64,000 bases of DNA from Algoriphagus zhangzhouensis (GTDB lineage Bacteria > Bacteroidota > Bacteroidia > Cytophagales > Cyclobacteriaceae). How positions within the stretch are numbered: the stretch's first letter is position 1; every line of letters begins with the position of its first letter. Both the position numbers and the translations under genes were made by a program. Shown piece after piece: positions 27,815-36,496 of this stretch. Where the stretch lies: contig NZ_FRXN01000004.1 in assembly GCF_900148515.1 (NCBI RefSeq), positions 62,001-126,000 on the forward strand. The letters are read 5' to 3'. The notes below the pieces were generated by a model. The model was not told where the DNA came from. It saw only the letters and a list, made by a program, of their open reading frames with translations, and did not search any database.

Positions 27815-29392
27815 ATGGCAGAAGTAAGACCAGATGAAGTTTCGGCGATCTTGAGAGAGCAACTCTCAGGTGCCAGAACAGAGGCCGAACTCGAAGAAGT
27901 GGGAACAGTCCTTCAAGTAGGGGACGGTGTAGCTCGTATCTATGGACTTTCTAAGGCTCAGGCCGGGGAATTGCTGGAATTCGACAATGGTCTGAAAGCA
28001 ATGGTACTGAACTTGGAAGAAGACAATGTAGGCGCTGTATTGTTCGGTGACTCTAAAGAGATCAAAGAAGGCGATACTGTAAAGCGTACTAAAAAAATTG
28101 CTTCTATTCAGGTAGGTGAAGGAATGTTGGGCCGCGTTGTGGATACTTTGGGTAACCCAATCGACGGTAAAGGCCCTATCGCTGGTGATTTGTACGAAAT
28201 GCCTTTGGAGCGTAAAGCACCAGGTGTAATCTACAGACAGCCGGTAACTGAGCCTCTTCAAACTGGTATCAAGTCAATTGATGCGATGATTCCAATCGGT
28301 AGAGGACAGCGTGAATTGGTAATTGGTGACCGTCAGACTGGTAAGACTGCGGTAGTTATCGATACCATCCTTAACCAAAAAGAATTTTACGATAAAGGTG
28401 AGCCTGTATTCTGTATCTACGTTGCTGTAGGCCAGAAAGCTTCAACTGTTGCCGGTGTGGTAGCAGCTTTGGAAAAAGGCGGTGCCCTTCCTTATACAGT
28501 AGTTGTTTCTGCAGCTGCTTCTGATCCTGCTCCTATGCAGTTCTTTGCTCCATTTACTGGTGCAGCTATCGGGGAATTCTTCCGTGATACAGGACGTCCT
28601 GCTTTGGTAGTTTATGATGATCTTTCTAAGCAAGCTGTAGCTTACCGTGAAGTATCTCTACTATTGAGAAGACCTCCGGGACGTGAAGCATATCCAGGTG
28701 ACGTATTCTACCTTCACTCAAGATTGCTAGAAAGAGCTGCGAAAATCAACAAGTCTGACGAAATCGCTTCTCAGATGAACGATCTTCCAGATTCTCTAAG
28801 ACCTTTGGTAAAAGGAGGTGGTTCTTTGACCGCACTTCCGATTATCGAAACTCAAGCTGGTGACGTTTCTGCATATATCCCGACTAACGTAATTTCCATT
28901 ACTGACGGTCAGATCTTCTTGGAGACTAACTTGTTTAACTCTGGTATCCGTCCAGCGATCAACGTAGGTATCTCTGTTTCCCGAGTTGGTGGTAACGCAC
29001 AGATCAAATCTATGAAGAAAGTAGCTGGTACTTTGAAGTTGGATCAAGCTCAGTTCCGTGAATTGGAAGCATTTGCTAAGTTCGGTTCTGACCTAGATGC
29101 TACTACTAAGCGTACGATCGAAAGAGGTAGAAGAAACCAAGAGATCTTGAAGCAGCCTCAGTACTCTCCAGTATCTGTAGCGCATCAGGTAGCTATCATC
29201 TACGCTTCTACTAGAGGCTTGATGGATACTGTACCTGTTGAAAAGGCAAGAGCATTCGAGAAGGAATTCTATACCTTGTTGGATACTTCTTATCCAGATG
29301 CATTGGAGTTGATCCTAAAAGGAAATATCGACGGAGCAGGTGAAGTTTTGAAAAAAGCTGCTGCTGAACTAGCTCCTAAATACGCAAACTAA
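27815..29392 (+). CDS. atpA: ATP synthase F1 subunit alpha
   Basis: A 525-residue alpha subunit. The P-loop [10 protein letters not shown] begins near residue 171, [20 protein letters not shown] lies near 265, and the arginine-finger segment reads [16 protein letters not shown]. Alpha subunits bind nucleotide non-catalytically and supply the arginine to the catalytic beta site. No beta gene (atpD) follows; atpG comes next after a hairpin, and atpD and atpC must lie elsewhere in the genome. Confidence 0.97.
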   Translation: MAEVRPDEVSAILREQLSGARTEAELEEVGTVLQVGDGVARIYGLSKAQAGELLEFDNGLKAMVLNLEEDNVGAVLFGDSKEIKEGDTVKRTKKIASIQVGEGMLGRVVDTLGNPIDGKGPIAGDLYEMPLERKAPGVIYRQPVTEPLQTGIKSIDAMIPIGRGQRELVIGDRQTGKTAVVIDTILNQKEFYDKGEPVFCIYVAVGQKASTVAGVVAALEKGGALPYTVVVSAAASDPAPMQFFAPFTGAAIGEFFRDTGRPALVVYDDLSKQAVAYREVSLLLRRPPGREAYPGDVFYLHSRLLERAAKINKSDEIASQMNDLPDSLRPLVKGGGSLTALPIIETQAGDVSAYIPTNVISITDGQIFLETNLFNSGIRPAINVGISVSRVGGNAQIKSMKKVAGTLKLDQAQFRELEAFAKFGSDLDATTKRTIERGRRNQEILKQPQYSPVSVAHQVAIIYASTRGLMDTVPVEKARAFEKEFYTLLDTSYPDALELILKGNIDGAGEVLKKAAAELAPKYAN

Positions 29393-29402
29393 ATCAAACC
29401 AA

Positions 29403-29426
29403 CCGGAGGTGAAAGCCTCCGGGTTT
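29403..29426 (+). promoter_or_regulatory. Attenuator-like hairpin between atpA and atpG
   Basis: CCGGAGG (29403-29409) pairs with CCTCCGG (29416-29422) over a 6-base loop and is followed by GTTTT. It sits in the 61-base gap between atpA and atpG and could lower transcription into atpG, whose product is needed at one third of the alpha level. Confidence 0.55.
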
Positions 29427-29453
29427 TAGATATCTGATTACAATTAAGCACGA

Positions 29454-30329
29454 ATGGCTAACCTCAAGGAAGTAAAGGAACGGATCAATTCGGTAGTCTC
29501 TACACAGCAGATTACCAAAGCAATGAAAATGGTATCCGCTGCGAAACTCAGAAGAGCTCAGGACAAAATCGTTCAGATGCGTCCTTACTCTCAGAAGTTG
29601 ACCAATATCCTGAATAATGTTTCTGCTGCATCTGAAGGTGCTTCTGACATTGTTTTTGCTGAAAAGCGTGATGTGAAAAAGGTATTGATCGTACCTGTCA
29701 CTTCTGATAAAGGCCTTTGTGGTGCTTTCAATACGAACGTGATCAAGGCTACCAATGCTGCGATCAAGGATCAATTTGCTGGTAAAGAAATTACAATTTT
29801 GCCTTTGGGTAAAAAAGCTTACGAAACTTTCAAGAAGCGTGAGTTTTCTGTAATCAACGATTTCTATCAAGTATTCTTGGATGTATCTTTTGACAATGTC
29901 AGAGCTGCTGCAGAATATGCGATGAATGGATTTATTGCTGGCGACTATGATCAAGTAGTATTGGTATTCAATGAATTCAAAAATGTAGCTACTCAAATCA
30001 TCCGTACCGAACAGTTTTTGCCAATGGCAAAAGAAGAAGGTGCTGACGAAGTAAAAGCTGCTGAATCAGATTATATCATGGAGCCTTCCAGATCTTATAT
30101 TATCGAGGAATTGGTTCCTACTTCTTTGAAAATTCAATTCTACAAAGCTGTATTGGAAAGCAATGCTTCTGAGCATGGAGCTCGTATGACAGCAATGGAT
30201 AAAGCCACTGAAAATGCTGGTGAATTGTTGAAAGAGTTGAGATTGATGTACAATAGAACTCGTCAAGCGGCGATTACCAATGAGATTTTGGAAATCGTAG
30301 CAGGTGCAAATGCACTAGGCGGAAACTAA
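29454..30329 (+). CDS. atpG: ATP synthase F1 subunit gamma
   Basis: A 291-residue gamma subunit with the N-terminal helix VKERINSVVSTQQITKAMKM, a central Rossmann-like part (VTSDKGLCGAFN) and the C-terminal helix ATENAGELLKELRLMYNRTRQAAITNEILEI in part. The two long helices form the rotating shaft. It is the last gene of the operon and is followed by a terminator. Confidence 0.96.
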   Translation: MANLKEVKERINSVVSTQQITKAMKMVSAAKLRRAQDKIVQMRPYSQKLTNILNNVSAASEGASDIVFAEKRDVKKVLIVPVTSDKGLCGAFNTNVIKATNAAIKDQFAGKEITILPLGKKAYETFKKREFSVINDFYQVFLDVSFDNVRAAAEYAMNGFIAGDYDQVVLVFNEFKNVATQIIRTEQFLPMAKEEGADEVKAAESDYIMEPSRSYIIEELVPTSLKIQFYKAVLESNASEHGARMTAMDKATENAGELLKELRLMYNRTRQAAITNEILEIVAGANALGGN

Positions 30330-30349
30330 TTACAATAGACCTATCTTCG

Positions 30350-30380
30350 AAACCACAGCTCGCAAGGGTTGTGGTTTTTT
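30350..30380 (+). terminator. Terminator of the ATP synthase operon
   Basis: AAACCACA (30350-30357) pairs with TGTGGTTT (30370-30377) over a 12-base loop and runs into TTTTTTG. It lies 20 bases after the atpG stop. Confidence 0.85.
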
Positions 30381-30429
30381 GTTTTTAGGCTGCACGCCCT
30401 ATTTCTTTTTATTTCTTATTTTAGCCGAT

Positions 30430-32001
30430 ATGAAATTCCCCATTTTGAAATCGCCTCTGGTTTTATTTGCGATTGCTTTCCTTTTTTCTTGCCAGAAAGA
30501 ACAGGAAGAAGTCCAAACTCCTCCCAATGTGATCATCATTCTTGCTGATGACTTAGGCTATGGGGATATCGGAGCTTTTAATCCTGAAAGTAAAATCCCG
30601 ACTCCCTACATAGATCAATTGGCAGCAGAGGGAATGTTGTTTACGGATGCTCATACTCCTTCGGCGGTTTGTACACCTACCAGATATGGATTGTTGACTG
30701 GTAGATATAATTGGAGATCCAAATTGAAAAGTGGCGTTCTTACAGGAAAATCCCCTGCTTTAATTCCAGATGATCGATCCACGATTGCCTCTGTTTTGAA
30801 AAAACAAGGCTACAATACAGCTTTTATTGGAAAATGGCACTTGGGATGGAATTGGGGGATGAAAGATGGAGCCGAAGATAAAGGTGAAGGTTGGGATCCA
30901 CAGGATTTCGATCATATTGATTTTGCCAAATCAATCACGCATAATCCAAACGACTTGGGTTTTGACTATGCTTATGGGCATTCTGGATCTTTGGATATGG
31001 CACCCTATGTATATGTTGAAAATGGATATTCTACTTCTGTTCCAGATACTGTAACGGTGAATACAGGGAAATATTCCTGGTGGAGAAAAGGGCCCACTTC
31101 AAATGATTTTGACCATGACCAAGTAACTCCTCATTTCTTTTCGAAGGCTCAAGATTTTATAAGAGAACAATCAAAATCCGAAAATCCGTACTTTTTGTAT
31201 TTAGCATTACCATCTCCTCATACTCCTATCCTTCCAACTGAAGAGTGGCAGGGGAAAAGTGGCTTGGTGCCTTTTGGAGACTTTATGATGATGATTGATG
31301 ATTATGTGGGAAACTTGATGGAAACATTGGAACAATCAGGTCAAGCTGAAAATACCTTGGTAATTTTCACAAGTGATAATGGAGGCTCCCCTGCTGCCGG
31401 GCTGAATGTGATGGAGGAAATGGGACACCGTTCCAATTACATTTTCAGAGGCCATAAGGCGGATATCTACGAAGGAGGACATAGGGTTCCATTTATTGTT
31501 CGTTGGCCTGTCAGAATCCAAGGAGGAAGTAAAAGAGATGTAACAATCAACTTGACTGACGTGATGGCTACAGTGGCGGATTTATCCGGATATTCATTAG
31601 AGGACAATGAAGGCGAAGACAGTTTTAGTATGGTGGAGCTATTGGATGCGAATCAAAAAGTTGAATCTTTCAGAGAAGCGAGTGTCTATCATTCCATCAA
31701 TGGAAGTTTTGCTATTCGTAAAGACGATTGGAAACTAATCATGGCAAAAGGCTCAGGAGGATGGAGTTCTCCTAAACCTAATACTGAGGAAGAAGAAGGC
31801 TTGCCTGATGTCCAATTATACAATCTGGCAGATGATATTCAGGAAACAACCAACGTATATGAGTCTCATCCAGAAATAGTGGAAGAGTTAAAGAACCTTT
31901 TGATCAAATATATTCAAGAAGGGAGAAGTACTCCTGGAACTCCTCAGAAAAACGATGAGATTTCAGTTCCTTGGACGCAACTTTGGTTTATCAATGAATA
32001 A
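30430..32001 (+). CDS. Sulfatase lipoprotein (S1 family, Cys-type)
   Basis: I start at ATG 30430, where a lipoprotein signal begins (lipobox FLFSC, lipidated Cys21); the longer frame from 30379 has no role I can see. The 523-residue protein has VIIILADDLGYGDIGAF, AVCTPTRYGLLTGRYNW with Cys81 as the formylglycine site, [11 protein letters not shown], and FTSDNGGSPAAG. It is close to the third sulfatase at 58.2-59.8 kb in these segments, so the two are probably paralogues. Substrate unknown. It follows the ATP synthase terminator, so it is probably a separate unit. Confidence 0.92.
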   Translation: MKFPILKSPLVLFAIAFLFSCQKEQEEVQTPPNVIIILADDLGYGDIGAFNPESKIPTPYIDQLAAEGMLFTDAHTPSAVCTPTRYGLLTGRYNWRSKLKSGVLTGKSPALIPDDRSTIASVLKKQGYNTAFIGKWHLGWNWGMKDGAEDKGEGWDPQDFDHIDFAKSITHNPNDLGFDYAYGHSGSLDMAPYVYVENGYSTSVPDTVTVNTGKYSWWRKGPTSNDFDHDQVTPHFFSKAQDFIREQSKSENPYFLYLALPSPHTPILPTEEWQGKSGLVPFGDFMMMIDDYVGNLMETLEQSGQAENTLVIFTSDNGGSPAAGLNVMEEMGHRSNYIFRGHKADIYEGGHRVPFIVRWPVRIQGGSKRDVTINLTDVMATVADLSGYSLEDNEGEDSFSMVELLDANQKVESFREASVYHSINGSFAIRKDDWKLIMAKGSGGWSSPKPNTEEEEGLPDVQLYNLADDIQETTNVYESHPEIVEELKNLLIKYIQEGRSTPGTPQKNDEISVPWTQLWFINE

Positions 32002-32014
32002 TGGAAATAGCGAT

Positions 32015-32043
32015 AGCCTAGACATAAAGTCTGGGCTTTTTTT
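32015..32043 (+). terminator. Terminator after the 30.4-32.0 kb sulfatase
   Basis: AGCCTAGAC (32015-32023) pairs with GTCTGGGCT (32029-32037), one G.T pair, over a 5-base loop, followed by TTTTTTTC. It begins 14 bases after the sulfatase stop and overlaps the stop codon of the converging DoxX gene. Confidence 0.75.
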
Positions 32044-32422
32044 CTGTCGCTCCATCTATCGAAAATTTACCTCCTCCTGAAATGCAGAGGGTAAGAAAGC
32101 AAATGAAGAACATTAATGGAAGTTCTTTTCTACTAAATGGATCATCTAAATGCGCGTAAAAAGCAGCTGTTAGCATTGTGATCATCAATGGAATGGTAGC
32201 TAATCTAACCTTGAACCCAATGATTACCAAACCCGCGCAGATTACTTCTGCAAAGGTTGCTAGAGATAATGAAACAACTGGCCCAAATCCAAAAGGGTCT
32301 GAAAACTTCACTTCATCTGCAAAAAGTCTACTGATTTTTGGGATGCCATGGGTAAGAATCATTGCTCCTGAACCAAGGCGTAGGATTAACAGGCCAATGT
32401 TTTTTTCAAAGGATTTTTTCAT
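32018..32422 (-). CDS. DoxX family membrane protein
   Basis: A 134-residue protein with four hydrophobic segments and the DoxX opening GLLILRLGSGAMILTHGIPK, then FAEVICAGLVIIGFKVRLAT. DoxX-like proteins occur in many redox contexts and lack one agreed function. It is the last minus-strand gene after the hydroxyproline cluster, but a terminator at 32455-32484 separates them, so it is probably not part of that pathway. Confidence 0.82.
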   Translation of the reverse strand: MKKSFEKNIGLLILRLGSGAMILTHGIPKISRLFADEVKFSDPFGFGPVVSLSLATFAEVICAGLVIIGFKVRLATIPLMITMLTAAFYAHLDDPFSRKELPLMFFICFLTLCISGGGKFSIDGATEKKPRLYV

Positions 32423-32454
32423 AGGGGTGACTCTAATACCCGCTTAAAAAAATA

Positions 32455-32484
32455 AAAAATGGGCTAGATGTAAAGCCCATTTTT
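32455..32484 (-). terminator. Terminator of the hydroxyproline operon
   Basis: AAAAATGGGCT (32455-32465) and AGCCCATTTTT (32474-32484) make an 11-bp stem with an 8-base loop; on the minus strand it runs into a T-rich stretch. It lies 30 bases after the stop of the FAD oxidoreductase gene. Confidence 0.85.
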
Positions 32485-32514
32485 ATATTTCTACTTATTT
32501 TTTTAGGAAAGGTA

Positions 32515-33762
32515 TTAGCTGTATCTGCCTACTTCAAATCCATTGATCTTTAGAGAAGTGTCTTTCTGTTCATGAAGTTCAGCTAAGAGTTTCCCTGTAG
32601 CTGGTGCCAAAGAAACCCCCATCATCGAATGTCCACTGCCAACTAGCACATTGGTGTAATTAGGTGCAAACCCGATGTAGGGCAACCCATCAGGGGAGCA
32701 AGGTCGAAGTCCTTTCCAGATTTTATCTGTTTCAGGAAACTTGGCTTCAAATTCAGGGTAATACTGATTGATGGATTCAAAAATCCCCTTTACTCTATTG
32801 ATATTTACTTTCTGGCTGGTACCGGTAATCTCCATGGTTCCTCCAAATCGGATGGTTTCTCCATATGGGCTGACCGCTACCTTTTGCTCCGTTAAGATGG
32901 TAGCTTGCTTGATTTCTGGATTATTTTTCTGAATAAAAGAATAACCTTTTCCTCCCATCATAGGAAGAGAAAAACCTAACATATCTGCCAATTCTCCAGA
33001 CCAAGAACCACCGCAAAGAATCACCTTTTCACATGAAAGACGACCTTCTTTGGTAATCACAGCAGTGACCTGTGTTGCGGTTTTTTCGAATCCTTTGACT
33101 TCAGATTCAGTCAAGAATGTTACTCCTTTTTCTTTCAAATAGGTTTTTAAGAAGCCATACAAAGCTCCCGGGTCCAAATGTGCATCCCCTGGGAAGAGAA
33201 CCGCTCCACGAGCATTCAATTTGATATTGGGTTCTATTTCCTTTAGCTCGCTTGGTCCCAAAACCTCAGCTTCCAAACCATGCTTTCTTGCCAAGAAAGC
33301 AAACTCAGTTTCTTCCTTTTCGATTGCTTCTGTTTGGTAAGCCATCATCAAGCCCTTTTCTTGAAGTGCCAATGTGGCTTCAGGATGCTCAGCTTTGAAA
33401 GTAAGGTAAAGCGCCTTGCTTAGAAGACTCAGGTTTTTAAGGTGGGGGATGGCTTTTTCTACTTGTTTTTCATTGGCATTTTTGAAAAACAGCATGCACC
33501 ATCTCGCCAATTTGTAGTCCAATCTTGGATGGATATAAAATGGGCTCTTAGAAGAAAACATCCAAGAAATTCCCTTGCTGATCATTCCTGGCGCCGCTAA
33601 AGGGATAATATGGCTCGGTACAATCATACCTGCATTTCCAGTCGAGCAGTTTTGGCTCAGATCAGTTTTGTCAATGACTGTAACTTCGACTCCTTCTTTT
33701 TGAAGGAAATAAGCGGTGAATAGTCCTACAATCCCACCGCCAACGATTAAAGTTGGTTTCAT
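32515..33762 (-). CDS. FAD-dependent D-amino-acid (cis-4-hydroxy-D-proline) dehydrogenase
   Basis: I start at the ATG at 33762, where the FAD-binding motif begins at once (MKPTLIVGGGIVGLFTAYFL); a longer frame from 33795 only adds 11 residues without a role. The 415-residue enzyme is of the DadA/DAO type, with VTVIDKTDLSQNCSTGNAG and, near the C-terminus, GLRPCSPDGLPYIGF and VGSGHSMMGVSLAPATGKL. In this cluster the likely substrate is cis-4-hydroxy-D-proline, oxidised to 1-pyrroline-4-hydroxy-2-carboxylate. General D-amino-acid use is the alternative. It is the last gene of the operon. Confidence 0.85.
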   Translation of the reverse strand: MKPTLIVGGGIVGLFTAYFLQKEGVEVTVIDKTDLSQNCSTGNAGMIVPSHIIPLAAPGMISKGISWMFSSKSPFYIHPRLDYKLARWCMLFFKNANEKQVEKAIPHLKNLSLLSKALYLTFKAEHPEATLALQEKGLMMAYQTEAIEKEETEFAFLARKHGLEAEVLGPSELKEIEPNIKLNARGAVLFPGDAHLDPGALYGFLKTYLKEKGVTFLTESEVKGFEKTATQVTAVITKEGRLSCEKVILCGGSWSGELADMLGFSLPMMGGKGYSFIQKNNPEIKQATILTEQKVAVSPYGETIRFGGTMEITGTSQKVNINRVKGIFESINQYYPEFEAKFPETDKIWKGLRPCSPDGLPYIGFAPNYTNVLVGSGHSMMGVSLAPATGKLLAELHEQKDTSLKINGFEVGRYS

Positions 33763-33766
33763 TTCT

Positions 33767-33821
33767 AGAATCAAGAATTTAGTATCAAGAATCAAGAACC
33801 ATAGAACTGTATTGGTTCTTG
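33767..33821. repeat. Short direct and inverted repeats between the oxidoreductase and epimerase genes
   Basis: AGAATCAAGAA occurs at 33767-33777 and again at 33788-33798. CAAGAACCA (33793-33801) pairs with TGGTTCTTG (33813-33821) across 11 bases. There is no T-tract. These fill most of the 77-base gap between two Hyp genes. Confidence 0.65.
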
Positions 33822-33839
33822 GCTCTAGGCTCTTGTATC

Positions 33840-34844
33840 TTATATGACTTGGAATCCATGTACATAAGGGTCATCATCATCCAAAATGATGGTGTTGTAG
33901 CCATACACTTTGGCCCATCCCTCGATACTTGGAACTATTGCCGGCTGTCCGGCGATTTCTGTTACTTCTTCAATTCTTCCGATAAACTTAGATCCAATGA
34001 AGCTTTCATGGATGAATTCATCGCCTGGCTTGAGCCAGCCTTTGGCAAACCATTGAGCCATTCTAGCTGAGGTCCCAGTGCCGCAAGGTGATCTGTCAAT
34101 TGCTTTGTCTCCATAGAATACAGCATTTCTGGCTGTACTTGTCTCATCGATGGTTTTACCTGTCCACATCACATGGGAAAGTCCCCTGATCTTTTCATGC
34201 TCAGGATGAACGAAGTCGTATTTTTCATTCATCTTTTTTCTGAGATTTCTAGCCATGGAGATCAGTTGCTCAGCTTTGAAATGCTCTAAGCCTGGGAAGT
34301 TTTCCTGTGGATCCACAATGCAATAGAAATTGCCTCCGTAAGCCACATCTACGGTTAATTTCCCTAATTCTTCGATTTCTATCTCAAGGCTTTCAGCTGC
34401 CAAATAACTTTTGACATTGGTAAGTTTGACTGATTTGACCTTTTTGCCTTCCTGCTTATACTCCACCAAAACCAATCCTGCTGGGGCTTCCATTCGAAGG
34501 AATCCGGGAGTTTTTGGATGAATTAATCCTTCTTCGATCGCAATGGTTATGGTCCCAATCGTACCATGTCCACACATAGGAAGGCATCCGGAAGTCTCAA
34601 TAAATAAGACTGCAAAGTCATTTTCTGGATCATGAGGAGGGAAAAGCATGGATCCGGACATCATATCGTGTCCTCTCGGTTCGAACATTAAGCCTGTTCT
34701 GATCCAATCCAGATTTTCCAGAAAATATTGACGTTTTTCAAGCATATTATCTCCTTTGAGAAAAGGAACACCGCCTGAAACAACTCGTACTGGATTACCA
34801 CAAGTATGGGCATCAATGCACGAGAAAGTATGTCTTGATGGCAT
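33840..34844 (-). CDS. 4-hydroxyproline 2-epimerase (proline racemase family)
   Basis: A 334-residue proline racemase-fold enzyme. Both catalytic cysteines are present: Cys91 in LPMCGHGTIGTI and one near 254 in DRSPCGTGTSARM. Having both favours the two-base epimerase over trans-3-hydroxyproline dehydratase, which carries a threonine at one of them. Substrate choice (4-hydroxyproline, not proline) is inferred from the neighbours, which supply the remaining steps. Reaction: trans-4-hydroxy-L-proline to cis-4-hydroxy-D-proline. Confidence 0.88.
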   Translation of the reverse strand: MPSRHTFSCIDAHTCGNPVRVVSGGVPFLKGDNMLEKRQYFLENLDWIRTGLMFEPRGHDMMSGSMLFPPHDPENDFAVLFIETSGCLPMCGHGTIGTITIAIEEGLIHPKTPGFLRMEAPAGLVLVEYKQEGKKVKSVKLTNVKSYLAAESLEIEIEELGKLTVDVAYGGNFYCIVDPQENFPGLEHFKAEQLISMARNLRKKMNEKYDFVHPEHEKIRGLSHVMWTGKTIDETSTARNAVFYGDKAIDRSPCGTGTSARMAQWFAKGWLKPGDEFIHESFIGSKFIGRIEEVTEIAGQPAIVPSIEGWAKVYGYNTIILDDDDPYVHGFQVI

Positions 34845-34878
34845 ATTTTTATTAGAAATTAGAAATCTAATATTTGAA

Positions 34879-34935
34879 ATTCTCGGGAATCAACAGTTTG
34901 TTTTCTTTGATTTCAAACTCTGAATTCCCGAGAAT
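34879..34935. repeat. Long inverted repeat in the epimerase-aldehyde dehydrogenase spacer
   Basis: ATTCTCGGGAAT (34879-34890) and ATTCCCGAGAAT (34924-34935) are perfect 12-base inverted copies around a 33-base loop that itself holds GTTTG and CAAAC. It sits in the middle of the 102-base gap between two Hyp genes. No T-tract follows on either side. Confidence 0.75.
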
Positions 34936-34946
34936 CTTCAGTTTTC

Positions 34947-36392
34947 TTATTTAGTATAAGCTCCGTTTACCAATCTCCAAATCCCCAATGGATTACCATC
35001 TTTCAATGCATCTGGAAGCAATTCCTGAGGCATGTCTTGAAGGGCAATCGGTCTTGCAAATCGTTTGATGGCATGTGCACCTACAGATGTGCTGTTTGGA
35101 GCTGTAGTGGATGGATATGGGCCACCATGCTGCATCGCAAATCCAACTTCTACTCCAGTTGGAACTCCTTTGAATAGCAATCGACCGCATTTTTCTTCCA
35201 AAAGGTTCAACAAGAATAGTTGATCTTTCAATTCGGAATCCTCAGCCCAAACGGTAATAGTCAATTGGCCATGAAGATTTTTGACGATTTCAAGTAGCTC
35301 CTCTTCAGTTTCATACACTACCATCATCGCAAATGCTCCAAAGACTTCTTTTTGGAATACTTTATCCTTAATCCAATCAGCAGCCTGAATTTCTGCCAAG
35401 GCAGTACTTCCGTTGATTAGGTGTTGAGGATCGGCAACTTTCACCCATCTCAATTCTTCTCTAGATTGGAAAAATTGGATAGAATCATAATATGCTTGAG
35501 CAATGCCGGGGTGAAGCATTGGCGCAGAAGCAATGTCGTTTAGTTCTTCAGCGATAGCTTTTTCAAAATCTTTTGCCTGCGTTTTAGGAACGAAAATCAA
35601 CCCTGGATTAGTGCAAAACTGACCTACTCCCAAAGTCAAGGAAGAGATAAATGCTTTTGCCAAAACATCATTATTCTTTTCAAGCTTTTCTGGGAAACAG
35701 AAAATAGGATTGACAGAACCCATCTCAGCATAAACTGGAATAGGCTCTTCTCTTTGGCCAGCCAAATCAAATAAGGCTTTTCCACCTGCATGAGATCCTG
35801 TGAATCCTACAGCTTTTGCCAAAGGATGCTTCACCAAAGCCTGTCCCACATCAATTCCTCCTTCGACATGCGTAAAGATTCCTGAAGGCAATCCTGATTT
35901 TGTAATGGCTTCAGCGATACATTCAGCAACTTTTTTGGAAGTCTCTGGATGTGCAGGGTGTGCTTTATAAATAACAGGACAACCCGCAGCCAAAGCAGAA
36001 ATGGTATCACCACCAGCCGTAGAAAATGCCAATGGGAAATTGCTTGCTCCGAAAACAACCACTGGACCCAATGGAGTCAACATTCTTCGAATGTCAGCCT
36101 TAGGTAATGGTTGTCTCCCCGGGTCAGCAGGATCGACGGTCGCTTCTACCCAAGATCCTTCTTTTACTAGGTTTGCAAATAGTTTGATTTGACCGGTGGT
36201 ACGCCCAAGCTCGCCATTGATTCTACCTTCTGGAAGGTTAGATTCTTTGACAGCAAGAGGAACAATCTCGGCTCTATGTGATTCTAATATTTCAGCCAAT
36301 GTCTCCAAAAATGCTCCTTTCTCTTTACCAGATAGGTTTTTGTAAAAAAGGAAGGCTTCTTGGGCTGACTCAAATAATTGATCGATGTTCAT
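34947..36392 (-). CDS. Aldehyde dehydrogenase, probable 2-oxoglutarate semialdehyde dehydrogenase
   Basis: A 481-residue ALDH with the Rossmann-fold segment VVFGASNFPLAFSTAGGD, the catalytic Glu in VYAEMGSVNP and the nucleophile Cys near 259 in VGQFCTNPGLIF. In the hydroxyproline pathway this enzyme oxidises 2-oxoglutarate semialdehyde (2,5-dioxopentanoate) to 2-oxoglutarate, usually with NADP. That substrate comes from the DHDPS-family neighbour encoded just upstream. Sequence alone shows an ALDH; the substrate is inferred. Confidence 0.87.
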   Translation of the reverse strand: MNIDQLFESAQEAFLFYKNLSGKEKGAFLETLAEILESHRAEIVPLAVKESNLPEGRINGELGRTTGQIKLFANLVKEGSWVEATVDPADPGRQPLPKADIRRMLTPLGPVVVFGASNFPLAFSTAGGDTISALAAGCPVIYKAHPAHPETSKKVAECIAEAITKSGLPSGIFTHVEGGIDVGQALVKHPLAKAVGFTGSHAGGKALFDLAGQREEPIPVYAEMGSVNPIFCFPEKLEKNNDVLAKAFISSLTLGVGQFCTNPGLIFVPKTQAKDFEKAIAEELNDIASAPMLHPGIAQAYYDSIQFFQSREELRWVKVADPQHLINGSTALAEIQAADWIKDKVFQKEVFGAFAMMVVYETEEELLEIVKNLHGQLTITVWAEDSELKDQLFLLNLLEEKCGRLLFKGVPTGVEVGFAMQHGGPYPSTTAPNSTSVGAHAIKRFARPIALQDMPQELLPDALKDGNPLGIWRLVNGAYTK

Positions 36393-36431
36393 TTTTGAAT
36401 GGATTGAAAATTGTAAGATTCGAATTAAAAT

Positions 36432-36463
36432 TATGCAAAAATCTGATGATAGACCTTTGCATA
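36432..36463. repeat. Inverted repeat between the ALDH and the DHDPS-family gene
   Basis: TATGCAAA (36432-36439) and TTTGCATA (36456-36463) are perfect 8-base inverted copies with a 16-base spacer, about 40 bases upstream of the ALDH start on the minus strand. Symmetry and spacing could suit a protein-binding site; no T-tract follows. Confidence 0.45.
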
Positions 36464-36496
36464 GGTAATACTCCTATTTTCCTGATTTTAGGCTAC

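Noticed and set aside
29394-29996. 200-residue open frame on the minus strand across atpG
   Set aside because: It lies antisense to a certain atpG, has biased Ser/Arg/Ile composition, and shows no domain. Shadow frame.
30379-30429. Upstream in-frame start for the second sulfatase
   Set aside because: It would overlap the atp terminator stem region and put hydrophobic residues before a proper lipoprotein signal.
33840-34844. trans-3-hydroxyproline dehydratase instead of epimerase
   Set aside because: Both catalytic cysteines are present, whereas the dehydratase has a threonine in place of one.
34879-34935. Intrinsic terminator
   Set aside because: The stem is strong, but the loop is 33 bases and no T-tract follows on either strand.
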